Source of the DNA: Caulobacterales bacterium 32-69-10
GTDB lineage: Bacteria; Pseudomonadota; Alphaproteobacteria; Caulobacterales; Caulobacteraceae
Length of the DNA: 50,011 nt
Direction: 5' to 3'
NCBI GenBank assembly: GCA_002280485.1
Contig: NCED01000047.1
Coordinates: forward strand, 1 to 50,011
A program made the translations under genes and the position numbers. This document shows positions 8,885 through 17,113 of this stretch, piece by piece. Numbering within the stretch: position 1 is the first letter of the stretch; each line of letters starts with the position of its first letter. The notes beneath the pieces are model-generated. The model was not told the origin of the DNA. It saw nothing but the letters and a program-made list of their open reading frames with translations, and made no database searches.

Positions 8885-9277
8885 TCAGCCCGGGTGGTGG
8901 TGCTCCTTCAAATCCGCGTCCGAGACCTCATAGACCTCGACCTTGTCCGGATAGAAGGCGATGCGGCCGCGGATGTCCTCGACGGCGGGATAGGGGTCGT
9001 CATAGCTCCAGGCCACGTTCTCGATCAGTTCGCCGCCGATCAGCATGGAGTAGTGGGTGGCGGCGCCCTTGTAGGGGCACTGGGTCACCTTGGCCGATTG
9101 CGACAGGAAGCCGGTCTCTATGTCGTCCTTGGGGATGTACTGCACCGGGCCATAGCCGGCCTCGCGCAGGGTCAGGGCGTCGGCGGTGTCGGCGATCACG
9201 TGGTCGGACGCCTTCACGCGGACCCGGTTGGGGTTGGCCGCGGTGGTGATGGGGTGGTCGGGTCCAGGGGTCATCAT
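8885..9277 (-). CDS. DUF427 family protein
   Basis: Small soluble protein of the DUF427 family, function unknown. Typical motifs are VQYIPKDDIETGFL, CPYKGAATHYSM and the segment running from WSYDDPYPAVEDIRGRIAFY into YPDKVEVYE. The frame is open to ATG 9316, but I prefer ATG 9277 (130 aa): GGAG lies 8 bases upstream, the next residues read MMTPGPDHPIT as is usual for the family, and the extra 13 residues are not family-like. It stands alone, divergent from the POT transporter. The C-terminus is histidine-rich (KEHHHPG). Family identity is confident; the role is not known. Confidence 0.85.
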   Translation of the reverse strand: MMTPGPDHPITTAANPNRVRVKASDHVIADTADALTLREAGYGPVQYIPKDDIETGFLSQSAKVTQCPYKGAATHYSMLIGGELIENVAWSYDDPYPAVEDIRGRIAFYPDKVEVYEVSDADLKEHHHPG

Positions 9278-9413
9278 CCGGGTCGCTCCGCTCTCGATTG
9301 CCTGTTCCTCATCCATAGCGTGGGGGTGACGCGGTGGTTCCGCCCGGGGTCCGCTTGTACGGCCCCGGGGCGCGTGGTCCTATCGCGCCCGCGTCGCCAG
9401 GGGTCCGCCGTTC

Positions 9414-11174
9414 ATGAACATCGTCGTCGTCGTCGGGATCTTCATCACCCTGATCACCGCCATACCGGTGCTGATCCAGCTGAGGTCCCACCCGCGCGGC
9501 CTGTTCGTGCTGTTCTTCGCCGAGATGTGGGAGCGGTTCTCGTACTACGGCATGCGGGGGCTGCTGATCTTCTACCTGACCCAGCACTTCCTGTTCGACG
9601 ACGACTTCGCCCAGGGCCAGTACGCGGCCTACACCACCCTGGTCTATCTGCTGCCCCTCGTGGGCGGCATGCTGGCCGACCGCTGGCTGGGCACGCGCAA
9701 GGCCATCGGCTTCGGGGCGCTGCTGCTGGTGGCGGGCCACTTCGCCATGGCCATCGAGGGGGGGCCGGCGACCCAGACCCTCACCTACGCCGGCGCGACC
9801 TACGACTTCGTGGCCGAGGGCCGCCAGGGCGACCGCAGCGTCTGCCTCAAGGTCGGTGACGGGTGCTATCCGGTGGTGGCCGCCAGCGACGGCGGCATGA
9901 CCATCACCGGCCTGCCCGCGACGGCGGCCCTGCCACAGTCCCTGCCCAGGGACAGCTACACCCTGGCGGTGACCGACCGCAGCCCCTTCTACGTCAACGT
10001 CTTCTACCTGGCCCTGTCCCTGATCGTGATGGGCGTCGGCTTCCTGAAGGCCAACATCTCCTCCATCGTCGGCCAACTCTACCTGCCCGGCGACGTGCGC
10101 CGGGACCCGGGCTTCACCCTCTACTACTACGGCATCAACCTCGGGGCCTTCTGGGCCGCGGTGCTGTGCGGGCTCCTCGGCCAGACCGTGGGCTGGTGGG
10201 CCGGCTTCGGCCTCGCCGGCGTCGGCATGCTGGCCGGCTTCCTGGTCTTCGTCTGGGGCAAGCCGCTGCTGGAGGGCAAGGGCGAGCCGCCCGAGCCGGA
10301 GGCCCTGCGGCGGCCGGTGCTGGGGCCGCTGAAGCTGGAGCACGCCATCTACGCCGCCGCCGTCCTGGGCGTCGGCGTCGTGTGGTTCATGGTGCGCAAC
10401 TTCTGGCTGATGGGGCCGCTGCAGGCCCTCGGCTGGGGTGGGATCCTGGCCTATTTCGCCTGGTACGCCATCCGCAAGCTGGACAAGATCGAGCGCGACC
10501 GGCTGGTCCTGGCCCTGGTGCTGATCTTCGCCTCGATCGTCTTCTTCGCCCTGTTCGAACAGGCAGGCTCGTCCCTCAACCAGTTCGCCGAGCGCAACAC
10601 CAACCTGCCCAACCAGGGCTTCATGACGGTGACCCCGTCCCAGACCCAGTCGTTCAACGCCGGCTTCATCCTGATCTTCGCCCCGATCTTCGCCGCCCTG
10701 TGGGCCTGGCTCGGGCGGCGCAACCGCGATCCCAATCCGGTGGTGAAGTTCGGCCTGGCCTTGATGCAGGTGGGAGCCGGTTTCCTGGTCCTGGTCTGGG
10801 GCGCGACCTATGCCGACGGGGCGTTCCGGACGCCGATGATCTTCCTGGCCCTGGCCTATCTGCTGCACACCACGGGCGAGCTGTGCCTGTCGCCGGTCGG
10901 CCTGTCGGAGATGACCAAGCTGTCGCCCCCGGCCCTGATCTCCACCGTCATGGCCACCTGGTTCCTGGCGAGCTCAGCGGCCCAGTACATCGCCGGCTTC
11001 GTCGCCCAGCTCACCGCCAGCGAGACCGTGGCCGGTCAGGTGCTGGACCCGGCCAAGGCGCTCGGCGTCTATGTCTCGACCTTCCAGACCATTGGCTGGA
11101 TCGGCGTCGGCATCGGCGTCCTCCTCCTGGCCGCCAGCCCCTGGCTGAAGAAGCTGGCGCACGGGGTGAAGTAG
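9414..11174 (+). CDS. POT/PTR-family proton-coupled oligopeptide transporter
   Basis: Inner-membrane symporter of the proton-dependent oligopeptide transporter family, importing di- and tripeptides with protons. The 586-residue product has the family signature ExxERFxYYG (E37, E40, R41, F42, Y44, Y45, G46) in the first helical region. A second POT signature around YYYGINLGAFWA follows, with about twelve or more hydrophobic helices overall. A periplasmic insert at about residues 125-185 (TYAGATYDFVAEGRQGDRS...) is polar and longer than in the shortest members. ATG 9414 is chosen because the hydrophobic N-terminus begins at once. Monocistronic, convergent with tldD across a hairpin-rich gap. 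Exact peptide specificity cannot be read from sequence. Confidence 0.9.
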   Translation: MNIVVVVGIFITLITAIPVLIQLRSHPRGLFVLFFAEMWERFSYYGMRGLLIFYLTQHFLFDDDFAQGQYAAYTTLVYLLPLVGGMLADRWLGTRKAIGFGALLLVAGHFAMAIEGGPATQTLTYAGATYDFVAEGRQGDRSVCLKVGDGCYPVVAASDGGMTITGLPATAALPQSLPRDSYTLAVTDRSPFYVNVFYLALSLIVMGVGFLKANISSIVGQLYLPGDVRRDPGFTLYYYGINLGAFWAAVLCGLLGQTVGWWAGFGLAGVGMLAGFLVFVWGKPLLEGKGEPPEPEALRRPVLGPLKLEHAIYAAAVLGVGVVWFMVRNFWLMGPLQALGWGGILAYFAWYAIRKLDKIERDRLVLALVLIFASIVFFALFEQAGSSLNQFAERNTNLPNQGFMTVTPSQTQSFNAGFILIFAPIFAALWAWLGRRNRDPNPVVKFGLALMQVGAGFLVLVWGATYADGAFRTPMIFLALAYLLHTTGELCLSPVGLSEMTKLSPPALISTVMATWFLASSAAQYIAGFVAQLTASETVAGQVLDPAKALGVYVSTFQTIGWIGVGIGVLLLAASPWLKKLAHGVK

Positions 11175-11205
11175 GGGCTGCAGCCGCCGGCGTCCCCCCG
11201 CCCCG

Positions 11206-11244
11206 CTCAGCTGCGCTGAGTCGCCCTCCCCTCCAGGGGGAGGG
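11206..11244. terminator. Paired hairpins in the POT/tldD convergent gap (repeat family D)
   Basis: Two adjacent perfect stems: CTCAGC-TGC-GCTGAG (11206-11220) and CCCTCCCC-TCCAG-GGGGAGGG (11224-11244). The gap lies between two convergent stops, 11174 and 11288, so a bidirectional transcription-blocking role is plausible. No T-tract follows in either direction. The surrounding GC-rich text looks like a dispersed intergenic element rather than unique sequence. Confidence 0.5.
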
Positions 11245-11287
11245 TAAGCGGCAGGGGCGCGGTGAAGGCGGCCGCCTTCGCCGCCGC

Positions 11288-12718
11288 TTAAAGGCTCGTA
11301 CCGCCCACCGTCAGGCCCGTGATCTTCATCGAGGGCTGGCCGACGCCCACCGGCACGCCCTGGCCGGACTTGCCGCAGACGCCGATGCCGGGGTCGAAGC
11401 AGAAATCGTCGCCGATCATCTGCACCCGGGTCAGGGCCGAGGGGCCGTCGCCGATCAGGGTCGCGCCCTTCACCGGGGCGGTGATGCGGCCGTTCTCGAT
11501 CAGATAGGCCTCGGTGCACTGGAAGACGAACTTGCCGTTGGTGATGTCCACCTGGCCGCCGCCGAAGTTGGCGCAGTAGAGGCCGCGCTGGACCGAGCGG
11601 ATCATCTCCTCCTGGGGGACGTCGCCGCCCATCATGCCGGTGTTGGTCATCCGCGGCATGGGCATGTGGGCGTAGGACTGACGCCGCGCATTGCCGGTGG
11701 CCGCCACGCCCATCATCCGCGCCGACAGCCGGTCGTGCATGTAGCCGCGCAGGATGCCGTCCTCGATCAGGATGGTGCGGCTGGTCGGCGTGCCCTCGTC
11801 GTCGATGGTCAGGGAGCCGCGCCGGTCGGCGATGGAGCCGTCGTCGAACACCGTCACGCCCGGCGCCGCCACCCGCTCGCCGATGCGGCCGGAGAAGGCC
11901 GAGACGCCCTTGCGGTTGAAGTCGCCCTCAAGGCCGTGGCCGACCGCCTCGTGCAGCAGCACCCCGTTCCAGCCGGGGCCCAGCACCACGTCCATCTCGC
12001 CGGCAGGGCAGGGGATGGCGTCGAGGTTGACCAGGGCCTGGCGCAGGGCCTCGTCGACCTGGCCCTGCCAGTGCTCGGGGGCGATCCAGGTGTCGAACGA
12101 GGCCCGGCCGCCGGCGCCGCTTGATCCGGTCTCGCGGCGGCCGTCGCGCTCGACGGTGACCGAGACATTGACCCGCACCAGGGGGCGGATGTCGCGCAGC
12201 AGCCGGCCGTCGGCGCGCAGGATCTCGACCTGGCGCCGCTCGCCGTACATCGAGGCCGTGACCTGGACCACGCGGGGGTCGCGGGCGCGGGCGAAGGCGT
12301 CGATCTCCTGCAGCAGCCCGATCTTGTCGCCGAACATGGGGTGGGCGAGGGGGTCGTCCTCGCCATAGAGCTTGGTGTTGGTCTGGCGGGGGTTCTCGGC
12401 CGACACGCCGGCGTGGCCGCGCTTCGCCAGGGACGCCGCCTCGCCGGCCCGGCGGATGGCGGCCTCGGAGATCTCGCTGGAGTGGGCGTAGCCGGCGGTC
12501 TCGCCCGAAACCACCCTGAGGCCGAAGCCCTCGGTGATGTCATAGGACGCCGTCTTCAGCCGCCCGTCGTCGAACATCAGCCCCTCGGCCTCCGACCGTT
12601 CGAGGAACAGCTCTCCGTCGTCGGCGCCGTGCAGGGCGTCCTGCAGCAACGACAGGGCGCGCTCCGGATCGGCGCCGGCGGTCTCGAGGATGGAGGGGGT
12701 GGGGGTCAGGGCGTTCAT
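11288..12718 (-). CDS. tldD: Metalloprotease TldD
   Basis: TldD pairs with PmbA/TldE to form a cytoplasmic zinc peptidase that degrades unfolded peptides, matures some peptide natural products and affects gyrase-poison (CcdB) toxicity in Escherichia coli. The 476-residue product carries the TldD zinc motif HEAVGHGLEGD (H256, E257, H261) and the distal cysteine ligand region FDPGIGVCGKSGQG (C448). It also has conserved GTPTSRTILIEDGIL and GVAATGNARRQSY segments. Length matches the family. The start ATG 12718 gives the usual N-terminus. Its partner tldE is not in the window. It is divergent from the DUF4329-like gene and convergent with the POT gene. Confidence 0.95.
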   Translation of the reverse strand: MNALTPTPSILETAGADPERALSLLQDALHGADDGELFLERSEAEGLMFDDGRLKTASYDITEGFGLRVVSGETAGYAHSSEISEAAIRRAGEAASLAKRGHAGVSAENPRQTNTKLYGEDDPLAHPMFGDKIGLLQEIDAFARARDPRVVQVTASMYGERRQVEILRADGRLLRDIRPLVRVNVSVTVERDGRRETGSSGAGGRASFDTWIAPEHWQGQVDEALRQALVNLDAIPCPAGEMDVVLGPGWNGVLLHEAVGHGLEGDFNRKGVSAFSGRIGERVAAPGVTVFDDGSIADRRGSLTIDDEGTPTSRTILIEDGILRGYMHDRLSARMMGVAATGNARRQSYAHMPMPRMTNTGMMGGDVPQEEMIRSVQRGLYCANFGGGQVDITNGKFVFQCTEAYLIENGRITAPVKGATLIGDGPSALTRVQMIGDDFCFDPGIGVCGKSGQGVPVGVGQPSMKITGLTVGGTSL

Positions 12719-12772
12719 GCAGGACAGATCGCAACGAACGTGGGCCGGGGCAAGGGGAGAGGGCCAGCGGGA

Positions 12773-12802
12773 TTGACACAGGCTGCGAGCCGCCGGAACA
12801 AT
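12773..12802 (+). promoter_or_regulatory. Sigma70-like promoter for the DUF4329-like pair
   Basis: TTGACA (12773-12778) is a perfect -35 hexamer. AACAAT (12797-12802) matches TATAAT at four of six positions with an 18-base spacer, and AT-rich AATTAATGAACATTATC follows. The ATG at 12833 lies about 30 bp on, with GGAG at 12823-12826. This is the clearest housekeeping-type promoter in the window and drives the lower-GC two-gene unit. Confidence 0.55.
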
Positions 12803-12832
12803 TAATGAACATTATCGCCAGCGGAGCACGGA

Positions 12833-13579
12833 ATGAGCTTCCGGGAATTTCAACGCCGATCTCCCCTCCGGCCGCTTCGGGAGGCGCTTCAGAGGGAGAT
12901 CGCATTTCGTCAGGCGAGGATGGACTACATCCGGTCCCTGGGGCGGCCGCCCCTTCCGCGTCCAGGTCCGCTAGCGCGACGCCCTGTGCAGCCGGCGGTC
13001 GGTCCCGCGCCGCGGCTCCTGCCGCCGGCTCAAGCGACCTTGCCGGGGGTCCCGCCGAAGTCATGGCTTGAGGATCAGTTCACCGCCAATATCCTTGATG
13101 AGATCAAGGCCAAGCCGGACCGCTCCGACGTGGAGTATGGCTCGGTGATCTATCGCGACCGGGAGGGTGCGATCAGGATGACGCCGATCCAGAGGGGTGA
13201 CGCGCGCACCTTCAATCCGACACTTCCCTCAGGTGCGGAGGCGCTCCGGTTGATCCATAATCATCCCGAGCGCGGCGCAACCCTGGTCAATACCACGCAG
13301 CGATTCAGTCCGCAGGGCGTCAAGCTGCCCCCTTTGGCCGGCGAGGCGTTACGCGACGCTGTCGATAGTTCGGGTACAAAGCCGAGCGACGAAGATTTCA
13401 AATTCCTCGACGCGTATCATTCCGCCGACCAGCCCCAACCCGACCAGTTCATCGTCGGCTACGATGGCCAGTTCCGGTACTACGATCATGCGTGGCGCTT
13501 GGAACGGGCAAGGCGTCAGGCGGAAGAAGCGCTAAAGCGCCAATCCGCTCCGACGACGGGGGAAAGGCGACGCCCATGA
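12833..13579 (+). CDS. JAMM-like (DUF4329-like) protein with Pro/Arg-rich N-terminus, putative effector
   Basis: 248 aa. Residues 1-75 are arginine- and proline-rich and look disordered. Residues about 80-220 resemble DUF4329, a JAB/MPN-type domain found in polymorphic toxins: E101 in VEYGSVIYRD, then IHNHPERG (H142, H144), then KPSDEDF (S185, D188). Together these reproduce the JAMM metal-site pattern E...HxH(P)...SxxD. The C-terminus is basic. There is no signal peptide or membrane helix. The gene has a good ribosome site (GGAG, six bases before ATG 12833) and its own promoter. Its TGA overlaps the ATG of the next gene. The family match is from motif reading, so the enzymatic role (isopeptidase or peptidase, possibly a toxin) is inference. 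Confidence 0.6.
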   Translation: MSFREFQRRSPLRPLREALQREIAFRQARMDYIRSLGRPPLPRPGPLARRPVQPAVGPAPRLLPPAQATLPGVPPKSWLEDQFTANILDEIKAKPDRSDVEYGSVIYRDREGAIRMTPIQRGDARTFNPTLPSGAEALRLIHNHPERGATLVNTTQRFSPQGVKLPPLAGEALRDAVDSSGTKPSDEDFKFLDAYHSADQPQPDQFIVGYDGQFRYYDHAWRLERARRQAEEALKRQSAPTTGERRRP

Positions 13580-14178
13580 TCGCAGCGCTATTGGCTGCCG
13601 CTTTGGCTGCGGCCCCAACGAACGGAACGCTCTTCGATGAAGCGCCTGAAGTCCTAGCGCTGCCGCCGATGTCGGTATGGGCGACAATTAGATTTTCGCC
13701 GCCCATGAGTTTGACCGTGGGCGCCATCGACATCGGTCAGGTGGAGCCCGTTCCAGGCAAGGGCAGCGAGACGAATTGGGTTGCCCAATGGAGTCACAGC
13801 AGATTGGCTGGCGACAGGCATTTCGAATGGTTTGAGCGATCGGTGCCGGAGCGAACGGATGAGTCGAAATGCCCCGCGCTCTCGAAGACGGTGAAAAGCA
13901 TCCAAAGCTACATTGCGAAAAGTAATCCAGAAGCATCCAACAAACTGGACGCTGGAGGCTGGAGTTTATACATCTATAAGTATCATCTCGGCGCCGCCGC
14001 CTCTAGAGACGTTTATATGGTGTCTCTTGCCGACAAAGGCCGAGGTTCACTGAAGAGTTTGCTGCGAGGATCGATGCGATCCCTTGGTAAGTGTTTTCCC
14101 GACACCGCAAAAATGTACCCAGTGACGAAACCGATGCCCGTTCGTCAACCCATCATCATTCCCCCCATTCCGAAGTAG
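13576..14178 (+). CDS. Exported protein of unknown function, coupled to the JAMM-like gene
   Basis: I choose ATG 13576, which overlaps the upstream stop as ATGA, over the longer open frame from 13492. It gives 200 aa with a short signal peptide (MIAALLAAALAAAPTNG). The mature part is polar with two cysteines (C99, C173) that could form a disulfide, a central WSLYIYKYHLG strand-like patch and a proline-rich tail (RQPIIIPPIPK). I do not recognise a family. Base composition is clearly lower in GC than the neighbours, with AT-rich codons such as AAA, ATT and TTA, which suggests horizontal acquisition. Translational coupling to a toxin-like gene makes an immunity or accessory protein acting in the periplasm a reasonable guess, not a demonstrated role. 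Confidence 0.6.
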   Translation: MIAALLAAALAAAPTNGTLFDEAPEVLALPPMSVWATIRFSPPMSLTVGAIDIGQVEPVPGKGSETNWVAQWSHSRLAGDRHFEWFERSVPERTDESKCPALSKTVKSIQSYIAKSNPEASNKLDAGGWSLYIYKYHLGAAASRDVYMVSLADKGRGSLKSLLRGSMRSLGKCFPDTAKMYPVTKPMPVRQPIIIPPIPK

Positions 14179-14246
14179 CAGCGCCGAATCTCGGCCTTGC
14201 CTTCAGGCCTTCCCGCTCTAAGGTCCGCCCGAAAAGGCAGGGACCC

Positions 14247-14696
14247 ATGGCCAAGAAATCGAACGCCAAGCTTGTCCGCATCGGCATCGTCGCGGTCTTC
14301 GGGGTCGTGGCGGTGGGCCTCGCGGTCACCCAGATGCAGGCGGCCAAAAAGGTGGCGGCTGAGACCGCCGCGGCCTGGATGATCACGGGCGCGGCCTGTC
14401 CGGTCCCGGCGCCCGGCGCAGGCCTTCCGCCGTTGACGCACCCCAACGCCCTGGAGGACGCGGCCATCCTGCGCGAGGTGCACGGGGCCGTGGCCTGCAA
14501 CACGGTCAAGGAGAACGGCGACGGCGATACGCTGGGGATCTGCCAGTACATCACCCCTGGCGCGATGAAGGTCACGACGGCCAAGGGGACCTACAGCTTC
14601 CAGCCCCCGCGCGGGGTGGACGCCAGCCTGATCGTGCGCGACGGCGTGCCGAGCTGCGTGCAGCACGTCAACCCGGCCCTGTTCCTGCAGAGGTAG
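14247..14696 (+). CDS. Membrane-anchored protein of unknown function
   Basis: 149 aa from ATG 14247, preceded by GGCAGGGACCC. The frame is open further upstream to 14091, but that part overlaps the previous gene and reads as non-coding. There is one N-terminal helix (about residues 10-30: VRIGIVAVFGVVAVGLAVTQ), so the bulk should be periplasmic. The soluble part contains four cysteines (in GAACPV, VACNTV, GICQY and PSCVQH), enough for two disulfides. High GC resumes here, unlike the preceding gene, so it belongs to the core chromosome. No family recognised; it is convergent with lysS across a repeat. Confidence 0.7.
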   Translation: MAKKSNAKLVRIGIVAVFGVVAVGLAVTQMQAAKKVAAETAAAWMITGAACPVPAPGAGLPPLTHPNALEDAAILREVHGAVACNTVKENGDGDTLGICQYITPGAMKVTTAKGTYSFQPPRGVDASLIVRDGVPSCVQHVNPALFLQR

Positions 14697-14717
14697 GCGG
14701 CGGCGCGGTCGCTGCGT

Positions 14718-14832
14718 GCTTCGAGAGGCGCAACTTCGTCGCGCTCCTCAGCATGACGAACGTTTGTGCAATTCCCCGCCTTCGTCATCCTGAGGAGCCC
14801 GAGGTACTCGGGCGTCTCGAAGGACGCAGCAC
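14718..14832. repeat. Long imperfect hairpin element, family B (copy 1)
   Basis: Nested arms pair GCTTCGAGA (from 14718) with TCTCGAAGG near 14815, and GCTCCTCAGCATGACGA with TCGTCATCCTGAGGAGC. The same design, with most bases identical, recurs at 37192-37308. Both copies fill convergent junctions. The element contains GAGGAGCCCGAGG followed by ACTCGGGCGTCTCGAAGGA, repeated almost exactly in copy 2. Intergenic REP-like element; no coding capacity. Confidence 0.75.
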
Positions 14833-14850
14833 CTCGATGCAACCGGCGGC

Positions 14851-16542
14851 TCAGGCGGCCAGGTCTTCCCCGGCCAGGGCGCGCTCGATCAGGGCGACGG
14901 TGCGGTCGATCCCGAACACGGCCGCGAAGGAGCCGAAGCGCGGGCCCTGGCTCTGGCCGAGCAGGACTTCGTAGAGGGCGGTGAACCAGGCGCGCAGGGG
15001 ATCGAAGCCGTGGTCCTTGCCGACGGCGAAGACCTCGTTCTGGATCAGCTCGGCATCCGTGGTCCCGGCGGGCAGGGCCTTCAGCCGGGCCACGAGGTCG
15101 GCCATGGCCGCGCGCTCCTTGTCGTCCGGGGCGCGGAACTTCTTATTCGGACGGACGAAGTCCTCGTAATAGTTCATCGCGAAGTCGGCGAGGCGGTCGA
15201 GCAGGGGCTGGTTCTCAGGCGTCGCGCCGGGCAGGTAGCGCTCCAGGAAGCCCCACAGGATGTCCTTGCTCGACGCATTGGCGGCCGAGACCAGGTTCAG
15301 CATCAGGGTGAACGACAGGGGCGAGCCCGTTTCCGGCGGCGCCCCGGCGTGGATGTGCCAGGCAGGATTGTTGAGGTCCGGGCCGTCAGCGCCTTCGGCC
15401 TTCTTGCGCAGATGCGCGTCCAGCTGCTGCAGATATTCGTCCGTCGCCTTCGGTATGACGTCGAAGAAGAGGCGCTTGGCGCTGCGCGGCGACTGGAACA
15501 TGTAATAGGCGAGGCTCTCGGGCGCGCCGTAGCGCAGCCACTCCTCCAGGGTCAGGCCGTTGCCTTTGGTCTTGGAGATCTTCTGGTTGTTCTCGTCCAT
15601 GAAGAGCTCGTAGTTGAACCCTTCCGGCGGGGCGCCGCCGAGCACCCGGCACACCTGGTTGGACAGGCGCACGCTGTCCACGAGGTCCTTGCCGCTCATC
15701 TCGTAGTCGACGCCCAGCGCGACCCAGCGCATGGCCCAGTCGGGCCGCCACTGCATCTTCACGCCGCCGCCGGTGACGGGGACCTCGGTCAGTTCGCCGT
15801 CCTCGTCGCGGAAGACGATGGTTCCCCGGTCCACGTGACGCTCAAGCGTAGGGACCTGCAGCACCTTGCCGGTCTTGGGGCTGATCGGCAGGAAGGGCGA
15901 ATAGGTGGCGCGCCGCTCCTCGCCCAGGGACGGCAGCATGATCTTCTGGATGGCGTCGAAGCGCTCCAGGGCCGTCAGCAGGGCCGCGTCGAAACGGCCC
16001 GAGCGGTAACAGTCGGTCGAGGAGACGAACTCGTACTCGAAGCCGAAGCTGTCGAGGAAGGCGCGCAGGCGGGCGTTGTTGTGGGCGCCGAAGCTGTCGT
16101 GCGTGCCGAAGGGGTCGCGCACCACGGTCAACGGCTTGTCGAGGTCCTCACGCAGCATGTCGCCGTTGGGGACGTTGGGCGGGACCTTGCGAAGGCCGTC
16201 CATGTCGTCCGAGAAGCTGATCAGTTTGGTCGGGAAGGCGTCGTCGGTCAGGGCGCGGAAAGCGGTGCGCACCATGGTGGTCCGCGCCACCTCGCCGAAG
16301 GTGCCGATGTGCGGCAGGCCGGAGGGGCCGTAGCCGGTCTCGAACAGCACGGACTTGTCGACCAGGGCCGGGAAACGCTCGGCGGCGACCTTGGCCTCGC
16401 CCTTGAGGATCAGGCTGGCCGCCAGGTCGCGGTCGGCGTCGCTATCCAGGCGCAGCTTGAGGACGCGGTCGAGCAGGGCTCTAGCCTGCTCGAACGGCCA
16501 GGCCTTGGCCTCGCGGGCGTGGTGGGAAAGACCTTCGAACAT
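14851..16542 (-). CDS. lysS: Lysyl-tRNA synthetase, class I
   Basis: Charges tRNA-Lys with lysine. This is the class I (Rossmann-fold) enzyme typical of archaea and alphaproteobacteria, unrelated to the class II LysS of most bacteria. Numbered from ATG 16542 (563 aa), the HIGH-type motif is GLPHIGT (H78-G80) and the KMSKS-type loop is KISKT (321-325) just after FMDENNQ. The C-terminal helical domain ends ALAGEDLAA. The frame extends upstream to a TTG at 16578, but the ATG giving [10 protein letters not shown] is the more natural start. Single-copy essential function; it stands between two repeat elements. No unusual residues seen. Confidence 0.95.
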   Translation of the reverse strand: MFEGLSHHAREAKAWPFEQARALLDRVLKLRLDSDADRDLAASLILKGEAKVAAERFPALVDKSVLFETGYGPSGLPHIGTFGEVARTTMVRTAFRALTDDAFPTKLISFSDDMDGLRKVPPNVPNGDMLREDLDKPLTVVRDPFGTHDSFGAHNNARLRAFLDSFGFEYEFVSSTDCYRSGRFDAALLTALERFDAIQKIMLPSLGEERRATYSPFLPISPKTGKVLQVPTLERHVDRGTIVFRDEDGELTEVPVTGGGVKMQWRPDWAMRWVALGVDYEMSGKDLVDSVRLSNQVCRVLGGAPPEGFNYELFMDENNQKISKTKGNGLTLEEWLRYGAPESLAYYMFQSPRSAKRLFFDVIPKATDEYLQQLDAHLRKKAEGADGPDLNNPAWHIHAGAPPETGSPLSFTLMLNLVSAANASSKDILWGFLERYLPGATPENQPLLDRLADFAMNYYEDFVRPNKKFRAPDDKERAAMADLVARLKALPAGTTDAELIQNEVFAVGKDHGFDPLRAWFTALYEVLLGQSQGPRFGSFAAVFGIDRTVALIERALAGEDLAA

Positions 16543-16590
16543 GGGGGCTGCGGTATAGGCGGGGGAGGGCGGGGTCAACGGTGGTGCGGC

Positions 16591-16678
16591 CTCGTCCTTC
16601 GACAGGCTCAGGATGAGGCCGACTTCAATCGCGGCGCCTCAGTAGAAAGCCTCATCCTGAGCTTGTCGAAGGACGAGG
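16591..16678. repeat. Near-perfect 29-bp inverted repeat, family C
   Basis: The left arm (16591-16619) begins CTCGTCCTTCGACAGGCTCA and continues GGATGAGGC. The right arm (16650-16678) is its reverse complement with one mismatch in 29 (GACAGG versus GACAAG). A 30-base loop separates them. The core TCCTTCGACARGCTCAGGATGA is typical of dispersed hairpins in high-GC proteobacteria. It lies between the lysS start and the end of the downstream thioesterase, both on the minus strand, so it may end the thioesterase transcript. Confidence 0.8.
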
Positions 16679-16690
16679 CTTTCGGCCCCG

Positions 16691-17113
16691 CTAGCCCTCT
16701 TCCTTCGGCGACAGCAGGAAATGGCCGTGCAGCGAGGCGATCGGGTTGGCGCGTTCGGCCTGCCAGCATTCGACGTGGACATTTGCGATGCGACGGCCGG
16801 CGCGGATGATGCGGGCGCGGGCGTAGGTGGTCAGGGGCTTGCCCGAACGCAGGTACTGCACCGTCACGTCGACCACCCGCGGCATGCGCGCGTGGCCGTG
16901 GGTGATGGAGAGCTGGGCCAGGGCCGTGATCTCCATCAGGGCCCCCAGGACGCCCCCGTGGATCGCCGCCGGGCTCGGGTTGCCGATCAGGTGCTGGGAG
17001 AAGGGCAGGATGGCGGTCATCTCGTCGCCGTGCAGCTCGGCTTCTACGCCGAGGAAGCGGGCGTAGGGGATCCGCGCCAGGACCGCCTTGAGGTCTTCGG
17101 CCGGATCGCTCAC
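16691..17113 (-). CDS. Hotdog-fold thioesterase (PaaI-like), second of two
   Basis: 140 aa, starting GTG 17113, which overlaps the previous gene's TGA (GTGA), so the two are translationally coupled. A longer open frame upstream is a shadow of that gene. Hotdog thioesterases hydrolyse acyl-CoA thioesters. The HGG motif is present in AIHGGVLGALMEITALAQL, with Glu in the position that often carries the catalytic acid. VDVTVQYLRSGKP and ARIIRAGRRIANVHVECW follow as typical strands. It is clearly paralogous to the first gene (shared LG...LPF/Y...LIG+P...GG...L pattern), pointing to an old tandem duplication. Substrate unknown. Confidence 0.85.
   Translation of the reverse strand: MSDPAEDLKAVLARIPYARFLGVEAELHGDEMTAILPFSQHLIGNPSPAAIHGGVLGALMEITALAQLSITHGHARMPRVVDVTVQYLRSGKPLTTYARARIIRAGRRIANVHVECWQAERANPIASLHGHFLLSPKEEG

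Noticed and set aside
12805..13071. Alternative plus-strand frame starting at ATG 12805
   Set aside because: It overlaps the DUF4329-like gene, lacks a ribosome site and gives a low-complexity translation, whereas ATG 12833 has GGAG at ideal spacing.
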